A stretch of DNA of 7,421 nucleotides, from NCBI GenBank assembly GCA_020718925.1, contig DYRC01000205.1, positions 1 through 7,421 on the forward strand, written 5' to 3'. Positions 1 to 4,720 of this stretch are shown here, piece by piece; positions within the stretch are counted from its first letter, which is position 1; every line of letters begins with the position of its first letter. Origin of the DNA: Desulfonema limicola. Its GTDB lineage: Bacteria; Desulfobacterota; Desulfobacteria; Desulfobacterales; DYRC01. A model generated the notes under the pieces. That model searched no databases. It worked only from the letters and a program-made list of their open reading frames with translations, and was not told the DNA's origin. The position numbers and the translations under genes are program-made.

Positions 1-357
1 AACAAGAACCGCATTCTTAGAAAGAGCTATCGCTGCTATCTTCAAATCCTGACTCCCGATCCTGATTTTTCTTTCGAGAAGCGCCCGAAAGGATGATTCT
101 GCCTGAGTAGTATATTTTAATATATTGAAATTAAAAATATAATCAAGAGTCAGAGATAGCCAGTGATAAGCCTTTATACGATCATCAGACGTTACTGCTT
201 TGCGGACTTGTGCCAAACGCCCTCTTATCAGTTCTTCAGTCGTAATAATCGTAATCCTTATATGCTCCGGCGGTATAACGCACAAACGGGCTTTCAGCGA
301 TTCATGCCCTCGCTGATGAAGGCTGAGATGATCGGTATCCAAAACATAATGAGTCAT
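1..357 (-). CDS. PIN-domain (VapC-type) ribonuclease toxin, partial
   Basis: The reading frame stays open from an ATG at 357 to the window edge (119 codons), so the C-terminus is missing. The protein begins MTHYVLDTDHLS, the usual first strand of a PIN domain with catalytic Asp7. Further acidic positions fit the fold: Glu41 in the TTEEL segment and Asp104 in GSQDLKIAAIAL. The fourth acidic/Asn position, usually just after the following strand, would lie beyond base 1. PIN toxins of this kind are Mg2+-dependent endoribonucleases of about 130-150 residues, so only some 15-30 residues should be lost. The start codon overlaps the stop of the upstream antitoxin gene by four bases (ATGA), the typical coupled arrangement of type II toxin-antitoxin pairs. 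The PIN assignment is strong. The RNA target cannot be inferred. Confidence 0.88.
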   Translation of the reverse strand, partial: MTHYVLDTDHLSLHQRGHESLKARLCVIPPEHIRITIITTEELIRGRLAQVRKAVTSDDRIKAYHWLSLTLDYIFNFNILKYTTQAESSFRALLERKIRIGSQDLKIAAIALSKNAVLV

Positions 358-659
358 TTTGAATATTCATCCTTATCAATTTCCTGACGATAAGCTGTAA
401 TTTCAGCTTGCAAATCTTCAAATCCCGGATCGTCTCTGAAACAGCCGAATTTTTCAATCCAAGGATTATTCACTGAATTTTGTAGCGGAACTTCCACCTG
501 AATCAGCTCTGTGTCTTTCGTCAGATAATTAAGCAGATGTATCCTGATCAGATCGATTGCTTTTTCACGGGATTTTTCTTCAACAATAATATCAGGATAG
601 TCTTTGGCTCTCGCAATGTATCTGCCTGCTTCTTTTCGTAAAATAACATCGCAGATCAT
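354..659 (-). CDS. HicB-like antitoxin partnered with a PIN toxin
   Basis: A 101-residue protein. Residues 1-58 have the beta-beta-alpha pattern of HicB-type domains: MICDVILRKEAGRYIARA, then YPDIIVEE, then a helix with REKAIDLIRIHL. Residues 65-95 form a separate tail with NPWIEKFGCF, RDDPGFEDL and a helix ending YRQEID. I associate this tail with antitoxins encoded beside PIN toxins, where it would bind and block the toxin. Start choice: AAGGGG lies seven bases before ATG 659. The stop overlaps the toxin start by four bases, so the pair should be co-translated, with antitoxin first. A classical HicB carries a C-terminal DNA-binding HTH or ribbon-helix-helix, and none is evident here. DNA binding, if present, is unassigned. 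The inverted repeat upstream at 710-741 is a candidate target for autoregulation. Confidence 0.78.
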   Translation of the reverse strand: MICDVILRKEAGRYIARAKDYPDIIVEEKSREKAIDLIRIHLLNYLTKDTELIQVEVPLQNSVNNPWIEKFGCFRDDPGFEDLQAEITAYRQEIDKDEYSK

Positions 660-709
660 ATTTTTTCCCCTTTATCTGTTTTATTTTCCAATTTTGAAGG
701 GTTTTATAA

Positions 710-746
710 GGATTTAAGGATAATAACACATCCTTGAATCCGTCAA
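710..746 (-). promoter_or_regulatory. Inverted repeat overlapping a possible promoter of the HicB-like/PIN operon
   Basis: Arms at 710-721 (GGATTTAAGGAT) and 730-741 (ATCCTTGAATCC) are complementary at 11 of 12 positions around an 8-base spacer. They lie about 50 bases upstream of the antitoxin start. Reading the minus strand, TTGACG (746-741) and TATTAT (725-720) resemble -35 and -10 boxes, but with a short 15-base spacer, and both overlap the repeat. No T-run follows the lower arm on the minus strand, so an intrinsic terminator for the upstream operon is unlikely. The arrangement fits a toxin-antitoxin operator. The promoter part is weaker than the repeat itself. Confidence 0.45.
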
Positions 747-764
747 CATCTTTTTCATCTTGAT

Positions 765-1208
765 TCATATTCGCATTTCATCTGCTTTATCAGCCATGTT
801 CACAAGCGTTTTTGCCAATTGTCTGGCTTCTTCACCGGATAATCTGACAGAATCTCCGAAATCCGTAATCGTTTTTATAAAAAAGCCTATCTCCGGCTCT
901 ATCCGTAAAAGAATTTCTCCGTGATTGAGTTTTATGGACATATCCTGATTGATTGTTCTGATTCTGTCAATAATTTCAGATACAATTTCAAGAGAGTCTT
1001 CAAAAATATTCTCACTTGTGAACTGTATCATGTCTAACCTGCCTTCAGCCGATTGAAGAAAACTTCTCAATTCTTTTTTCTCAATATATGTAAGCGCCTG
1101 AGCAGTGTGCCAGACAGCATTTTTCAGTTCATCAATATCTGATAAGCAATTCCGATATTTTTCGCAATCATCGGAAAGTTTTTTTAATATTTCATCGTAT
1201 ATTATCAT
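765..1208 (-). CDS. Hypothetical protein, 147 residues, last gene of the MNT-HEPN operon
   Basis: I do not recognise a named family. The protein is soluble, acidic and appears mostly helical, with no signal peptide, membrane segment or zinc motif. Two long helical stretches are apparent at about residues 27-58 (with AVWHTAQALTYIEKKELRSF) and 66-87 (FEDSLEIVSEIIDRI). A short beta-like segment follows (GEILLRIEPEIGFFI), then a C-terminal helix with EEARQLAKTLVNMADKA. The start at 1208 is supported by GGAGG seven bases upstream (1220-1216), which lies inside the last codons of the preceding gene. Only three bases separate the two genes, so they are probably translationally coupled. Position suggests a partner of the DUF4258-like protein, possibly its antitoxin or immunity factor, but this is inference from context only. 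Confidence 0.75.
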   Translation of the reverse strand: MIIYDEILKKLSDDCEKYRNCLSDIDELKNAVWHTAQALTYIEKKELRSFLQSAEGRLDMIQFTSENIFEDSLEIVSEIIDRIRTINQDMSIKLNHGEILLRIEPEIGFFIKTITDFGDSVRLSGEEARQLAKTLVNMADKADEMRI

Positions 1209-1211
1209 TTA

Positions 1212-1532
1212 TCATCCTCCGCTGAATGGATTGACAGTAATCACTATTCTGCCATTTTCTTCTGTTACAACCTGAACCGTTCCCGATGTATGAATTATCC
1301 GTTCAACACCGTTGATTGTAACTTTTCTTATTATGCCGGTTTTGATACCATCTTCGATAAACTTGGGCGCGATGCTTCTGCCTCCTAAATCAGACGGATA
1401 GGTGCGTTCCACAGCATGACGCGTATATAAACGATTTCTGACTTTGGCATATTCTCTGCCGTGAATCGTAATTTTTTCATAATCATCCCATTTTTTCCAC
1501 AAAGGTTTATTTTCATCATCTGTATTCTTCAT
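1212..1532 (-). CDS. DUF4258-like small protein, putative BECR-fold RNase toxin
   Basis: With the ATG at 1532 the product has 106 residues. The core pattern is YTRHAVERT (residues 36-44), a helix with IAPKFIEDGIKTG (54-66), a strand with ERIIHTSGTVQVVTEE (77-92), and a final strand RIVITVNPF (95-103). This order, a His-Ala-x-Glu-Arg helix, then an 'x-I/V-x-x-x-I-x-x-G' helix, then two strands ending in I-x-T-V, resembles DUF4258 proteins. That family is linked to RelE/BECR-type ribonuclease folds. His39, Arg43 and His81 are candidate functional residues. The frame also allows ATG 1547 or 1565 and TTG 1571. I chose 1532 as the shortest overlap with the preceding gene (17 bases), but no strong Shine-Dalgarno marks any of them. 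Translation probably relies on coupling to the HepT-like gene upstream. The family call is moderate and the toxin role is inferred. Confidence 0.65.
   Translation of the reverse strand: MKNTDDENKPLWKKWDDYEKITIHGREYAKVRNRLYTRHAVERTYPSDLGGRSIAPKFIEDGIKTGIIRKVTINGVERIIHTSGTVQVVTEENGRIVITVNPFSGG
1216..1220 (-). promoter_or_regulatory. Shine-Dalgarno embedded in the 3' end of the DUF4258-like gene
   Basis: GGAGG (minus strand) sits in the codons for the terminal Gly-Gly and just before the TGA stop of the DUF4258-like gene. It lies seven bases before ATG 1208 of the next gene. A ribosome finishing the first gene would cover this site, which suggests coupled translation and matched dosage of the two products. 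Confidence 0.7.
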
Positions 1533-1968
1533 ATTTATCAATAGCATTTTTTTCGGCTGCGGCATTCTCAACTGTTTCCAGACATTTTTTCATTACAATT
1601 AAAAAATCGGAAAGACGGGTTCTGATACTCTGCATCATTTCCGAATTATAAACGTGGCTTAACGAATTTCTGTCATTGATCATTGTCATCAGCATTTCAT
1701 ATTCTTCATAACTGCAATATCCGCTATTGAAGAAAGATTTTATAACGCTTTTCGGGCTTTTTTCATCTATTCCGCTAATCTCATAAAGAAAAATTTTCAG
1801 GGTTTTCCAAAGCAGTTCTGATGAAATCTCGAATTTCTGTATCTGTCCGCTTTCAATGCTGTCTTTCACAAGTTCAGGGAACAATCCGAGTTCGATGGAA
1901 AGAGACCCTTCCAAGTTACAGACAGATGCTTTCAATTGGGTGATTTTCCGATTCAATTTTCCTTCCAT
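1516..1968 (-). CDS. hepT: HepT-like HEPN-domain RNase toxin (HI0074-type nucleotidyltransferase partner)
   Basis: A 150-residue all-helical protein. It carries RNSLSHVY at residues 100-107, which fits the RX4HXY signature of HEPN ribonuclease toxins (Arg100, His105, Tyr107). Residues 47-100 (KFEISSELLWKTLKIFLYE, then the SYEEYEMLMTMINDRN region) match the style of the HI0074/'nucleotidyltransferase substrate-binding' branch. In characterised HepT/MntA systems the HEPN dimer cleaves RNA, and the MNT partner inactivates it by adding AMP to the tyrosine of this motif. Tyr107 is the equivalent residue here. The start at 1968 overlaps the mntA-like gene by 16 bases, with GTGGTGAT just upstream serving at best as a weak ribosome site, so coupling is expected. 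The antitoxin is encoded first, as is usual for this branch. The family call is strong. Activity is inferred from the intact motif. Confidence 0.88.
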   Translation of the reverse strand: MEGKLNRKITQLKASVCNLEGSLSIELGLFPELVKDSIESGQIQKFEISSELLWKTLKIFLYEISGIDEKSPKSVIKSFFNSGYCSYEEYEMLMTMINDRNSLSHVYNSEMMQSIRTRLSDFLIVMKKCLETVENAAAEKNAIDKYEEYR

Positions 1969-2273
1969 ATCACCACTTTCTTTAATGCCTGATTTCTGAA
2001 ATCTTCCGATGCCTTGTCAAAATTCACAATATCAACCCTGTAAGGAATGATGCTTTCATCCGCTTCATCCAGCAGAATATTTCTCAATCTTAAAAACAGC
2101 TTTTCATCCAGCCCGCTTATGCCGATGTCATAATCCGAACCTCTTTGAAAAATTCCTTCAGCCCTTGATCCGAATAAAAAAATTTTGCAAGGATAGTGTT
2201 TGAATATTTCAAGAATCATTTGTTTTAATAAATTAAGATATTTATTTTCATATTGCATATCTTCGGCTGTCAT
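1953..2273 (-). CDS. mntA: MntA-like minimal nucleotidyltransferase antitoxin
   Basis: A 106-residue minimal nucleotidyltransferase (MNT) protein. The catalytic signature is intact: Gly35-Ser36, ten residues, then Asp47-Tyr48-Asp49 (GSRAEGIFQRGSDYD). A third acidic residue, Asp81, lies in the strand YRVDIVNF. This triad coordinates metal and nucleotide in polymerase-beta-like transferases, and MntA proteins use it to AMPylate the HEPN toxin. The helix before the fold (KYLNLLKQMILEIFKHYP) and the strand KIFLFGSRA are typical. The start at 2273 is preceded by GGAGAT about eight bases upstream, and a second in-frame ATG at codon 6 is a less likely alternative. It is first in a four-gene run with hepT, the DUF4258-like gene and the 147-residue protein. 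The retained catalytic residues suggest an active enzyme. Confidence 0.9.
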   Translation of the reverse strand: MTAEDMQYENKYLNLLKQMILEIFKHYPCKIFLFGSRAEGIFQRGSDYDIGISGLDEKLFLRLRNILLDEADESIIPYRVDIVNFDKASEDFRNQALKKVVIWKEN

Positions 2274-2394
2274 AATTCAATATCTCCGAAATCCGATGGA
2301 TTGAACGTCTTTAAGACAGCCCCAAACTATCACACCCCTTTTCAACAATCAAATATAAATCCTACAATCTTCGTGTGCCGTTGTTTGATACCGA
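2274..2394 (-). other. Leader of the mntA-hepT operon, no gene
   Basis: This stretch is non-coding on both strands as far as I can see. A perfect 5-1-5 palindrome, GTCTTTAAGAC, lies at 2307-2317, about 34 bases before the mntA start, and could be an operator. A TTGATT-17-TAGTTT pair on the minus strand is the best promoter-like match but is poor. I therefore place the promoter only generally in this interval. Confidence 0.35.
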
Positions 2395-2487
2395 CACCCC
2401 TCCCCCGACCCCTCCCCGAAACGGAGAGGGGAGTAGTGATGATGTCTCCCCCTTCCCTTTCAGGGAAGGGGGCAGGGGGGTTAGGTG
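2395..2487. repeat. G/C-rich palindromic dispersed repeat (double hairpin)
   Basis: About 93 bases of C-rich then G-rich sequence, very unlike the flanks. It contains a perfect 11-bp hairpin, 2448-2458 pairing with 2462-2472 around TTC. A second hairpin, 2409-2418 with 2422-2431 around AAA, has one mismatch. The outer ends (CACCCCTCCCCC and the reverse complement of GGGGGGTTAGGTG) also pair roughly, making the whole element an imperfect palindrome. It leaves open frames that translate to proline-rich or S-L-x-G-K-G-like peptides, as is common for such intergenic repeats. I recognise the style as a high-copy, non-autonomous repeat seen in several bacterial groups. Copy number in this genome cannot be seen from one copy. 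Confidence 0.7.
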
Positions 2488-2552
2488 AGTTTGAAAGCGA
2501 TTTGGTATGAGTAACAGACGGAATAAAAAACAACGCTTTTTACTCCGGTTCA

Positions 2553-2591
2553 AATAAAAAGCCGCTCTCTGACACAGTATCAGAAAGCGGC
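2553..2591 (-). terminator. Rho-independent terminator of the acyl-CoA synthetase gene
   Basis: A 12-bp stem with one mismatch (2580-2591 with 2561-2572), a 7-base loop (2573-2579) and a GCCGC base is followed on the minus strand by TTTTTATTT. It begins 28 bases after the synthetase stop. The reverse direction lacks an equally good T-tract (GTATAAAAAATTG follows), so it is oriented for the minus strand and ends the synthetase transcript before the toxin-antitoxin operon. Confidence 0.88.
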
Positions 2592-2619
2592 GTATAAAAA
2601 ATTGAACAATCAGAGTAAC

Positions 2620-4524
2620 TTATTTTCTTGCTTTTGCATAGCCGAGTTGTACCAAGGCTTCTTCCATTTCACCCAAAGTTGTCGGATCATCAATGGTGGC
2701 AGGCACCTTAAATTCTTTGTTATCCGCAATCTTCTGAATGGTTCCTCTCAGAATCTTGCCGGAACGGGTCTTGGGCAGCCGTTTGACCACTGTTGCGGTT
2801 TTGAATGCGGCAACCGCACCGATACGATCTCGCACCATACCGACCACTTCTTTGATAATCTGGTCATTGGGCTTGGTAACTCCGGCTTTGAGTACCAAAA
2901 AGCCTACCGGAACCTGACCTTTAAGCTGATCTTCAACACCGAGTACCGCGCATTCGGCAACATCAGGATGATCAGACAGCACTTCTTCCATTGCGCCGGT
3001 GGACAGACGATGTCCCGCGACATTGATGATGTCATCTGTACGCGACATGACAGAGATATATCCGTCAGCATCTGTGAAGCCTGCATCAGCGGTTTTGTAA
3101 TATCCCGGAAATTCACGGAGATAGGCGTTGATATAACCATCATCGTTGTTCCACAGGGTGGGAAGCGTTCCCGGAGGAAGCGGCAGCTTGACCACAAGTG
3201 CGCCGGTTTCGCCGGTTTTGACTTCCTCATTCTCTGCATTCACAACCTTGACATCCCAGCCCGGAACAGCTTTGGTCGGAGAACCGTATTTGACCGGATA
3301 ATGATGCAATCCCATGCAGTTGGCACAGATTGCCCAGCCGGTTTCGGTCTGCCAGTAATGGTCAATCACCGGAATTTTCAGACAGTTTTCCGCCCATTTC
3401 AGCGTATCCGGATCAGAACGCTCTCCGGCAAGGAACAGAATTTTAAAGCAGGAAATATCATACTTTTTGACATAATCGGCATTGGGGTCTTCGCGTTTGA
3501 TGGCACGGAAAGCAGTCGGCGCAGTGAACAGGCTTTTTACTTTGTGCTGAGAAATAATGCGCCAGAATACGCCCGCATCCGGCGTTCCGACCGGCTTGCC
3601 TTCAAACATAATCGTGGTACAGCCTTTGAACAAAGGACCATAAACAATATAGGAATGTCCGACAACCCAGCCGACATCCGACGCTGCCCAATAAACATCG
3701 CCTGCATCCACGTTGTAAATCGCTTTCATGGTCCATTTCAACGCTACCATGTGTCCGCCGTTATCGCGCACAACGCCTTTGGGCTGTCCTGTGGTACCGG
3801 AGGTATAAAGAATATACAGCGGATCCGTGGCTTTTACCGGCACACAGTCATGCGGCTTGGCTTTTGCTACGACTTCGTTCCAGTCCAGATCACGACCGGC
3901 AATCATGGGCGCTTTTTCCATCGGACGCTGGAAAATAATACATTTTTCAGGCTTTGACGTTGCCATTTCAATGGCTTTGTCCAGCAGAGGTTTGTAACCG
4001 ATGACTTTTTTGACTTCAATACCGCAGGAAGCAGATATCATGACTTTAGGCTTGGCATCATTGATACGCGTTGCCAATTCATTTGCCGCAAATCCGCCGA
4101 AAACGACTGAATGAACCGCACCGATACGCGCACACGCCAACATTGCAATCGCAGCTTCGGGAATCATGGGCATATAAATAATAACCCGATCCCCTTTGAC
4201 AACGCCCTGATCTGCCAGCGCGCCTGCGAACTTGGCAACTTCATCTCTTAATTGGGTGTAGGTGTATTTTTTGATCGTATCCGTAACCGGGCTGTCATAA
4301 ATCAGCGCGTCCTGATTGCCTCTGCCTTTTTCAATGTGATAATCCAGAGCGTTGTAGCAGGTGTTCATTTCTCCGCCGACAAACCAGCGATAAAACGGCT
4401 TCTTGGAATCATCTAAAACTTTATCCCATTTTTTGTACCAGTGGCAGTCTTCCGCAGCCTTTCCCCAGAATCCGTTCGGATCTTCCAAAGATTGCTTATA
4501 AGCAACTTCATACGCATTAGCCAT
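2620..4524 (-). CDS. prpE: Propionyl-CoA/acetyl-CoA synthetase (AMP-forming), PrpE/ACSS3 type
   Basis: A 634-residue cytosolic adenylate-forming enzyme that activates a short-chain acid with ATP and CoA through an acyl-AMP intermediate. All core motifs are present: the phosphate loop YTSGTTGQPKG (240-250), YWQTETG (390-396), the ribose-binding YKTADAG (476-482), the hinge region RTDDIINVAGHRLS (495-508) and the catalytic PKTRSGKILRG (585-594) with Lys590. In this enzyme class that lysine can be silenced by reversible acylation. Subgroup evidence is YWQTETGWAI instead of the WWQTETGG of acetate-specific Acs, VVRDNGGH after the loop, and GHRLSTGAMEE rather than GHRLGTAE. These point to PrpE/ACSS3, so propionate is likely, with acetate possible. 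The start at 4524 has AAGGAG ten bases upstream. A 17-residue extension to 4575 would begin almost at the predicted transcript start and is rejected. Full length for the family. Confidence 0.93.
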   Translation of the reverse strand: MANAYEVAYKQSLEDPNGFWGKAAEDCHWYKKWDKVLDDSKKPFYRWFVGGEMNTCYNALDYHIEKGRGNQDALIYDSPVTDTIKKYTYTQLRDEVAKFAGALADQGVVKGDRVIIYMPMIPEAAIAMLACARIGAVHSVVFGGFAANELATRINDAKPKVMISASCGIEVKKVIGYKPLLDKAIEMATSKPEKCIIFQRPMEKAPMIAGRDLDWNEVVAKAKPHDCVPVKATDPLYILYTSGTTGQPKGVVRDNGGHMVALKWTMKAIYNVDAGDVYWAASDVGWVVGHSYIVYGPLFKGCTTIMFEGKPVGTPDAGVFWRIISQHKVKSLFTAPTAFRAIKREDPNADYVKKYDISCFKILFLAGERSDPDTLKWAENCLKIPVIDHYWQTETGWAICANCMGLHHYPVKYGSPTKAVPGWDVKVVNAENEEVKTGETGALVVKLPLPPGTLPTLWNNDDGYINAYLREFPGYYKTADAGFTDADGYISVMSRTDDIINVAGHRLSTGAMEEVLSDHPDVAECAVLGVEDQLKGQVPVGFLVLKAGVTKPNDQIIKEVVGMVRDRIGAVAAFKTATVVKRLPKTRSGKILRGTIQKIADNKEFKVPATIDDPTTLGEMEEALVQLGYAKARK

Positions 4525-4720
4525 GTGTTTCTTTCTCCTTACAGTTAAATTGTTTGATGGCGGTTTTCCATTCAATTGTCAGACTAACTATATATGAATT
4601 AGCTAATATGTCAAGATAAAATAATGAATAAAGTTTAGAACTACTGATGCAGCCCCTTATGTTTTTTATAAATATCTTTGAAATTATTTGATATTTAAAA
4701 AAACTGCCGTGTTGAAAATC
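4525..4720. other. Intergenic region between chemoreceptor and synthetase genes
   Basis: No gene on either strand. It holds the synthetase promoter and leader. An A/T-only 8-bp inverted repeat (4669-4676 with 4690-4697) lies just beyond the chemoreceptor stop but has no U-tract on the minus strand, so it is not a convincing terminator. The chemoreceptor transcript may therefore end elsewhere or read into the synthetase gene. Confidence 0.5.
4587..4614 (-). promoter_or_regulatory. Sigma70-like promoter of the acyl-CoA synthetase gene
   Basis: On the minus strand a perfect -35 TTGACA (4614-4609) is followed after 16 bases by TATAGT (4592-4587), five of six matches to the -10 consensus. Initiation would fall near 4580, leaving a leader of about 55 bases before ATG 4524. 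It lies in an A/T-rich intergenic stretch. The presence of a good promoter here argues that the synthetase is transcribed independently of the chemoreceptor gene upstream. Confidence 0.62.

Noticed and set aside
163..387. 74-codon plus-strand open frame near the left edge
   Set aside because: It is antisense to the PIN toxin, which has clear catalytic residues and ATGA coupling to its antitoxin.
710..741. Inverted repeat as intrinsic terminator of the four-gene operon
   Set aside because: No T-tract follows on the minus strand, and the stem has a C-A mismatch in that orientation. Operator is the better reading.
2253..2553. Short open frames on both strands giving Pro-rich and S-L-x-G-K-G-like peptides
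   Set aside because: They are translations of the G/C-rich palindromic repeat and its flanks, with no ribosome site.
2602..3957. 451-codon plus-strand open frame
   Set aside because: It lies wholly antisense to the synthetase gene, whose motifs are intact. The translation is Phe/Arg/His-rich and has no family look.
4525..4575. 17-residue N-terminal extension of the synthetase
   Set aside because: It begins within a few bases of the predicted transcription start. ATG 4524 has a good AAGGAG and gives the usual family N-terminus.
4669..4697. A/T-only 8-bp inverted repeat after the chemoreceptor stop, as terminator
   Set aside because: The stem has only two G/C pairs or fewer, the loop is 13 bases, and the minus strand continues with A-rich rather than T-rich sequence.
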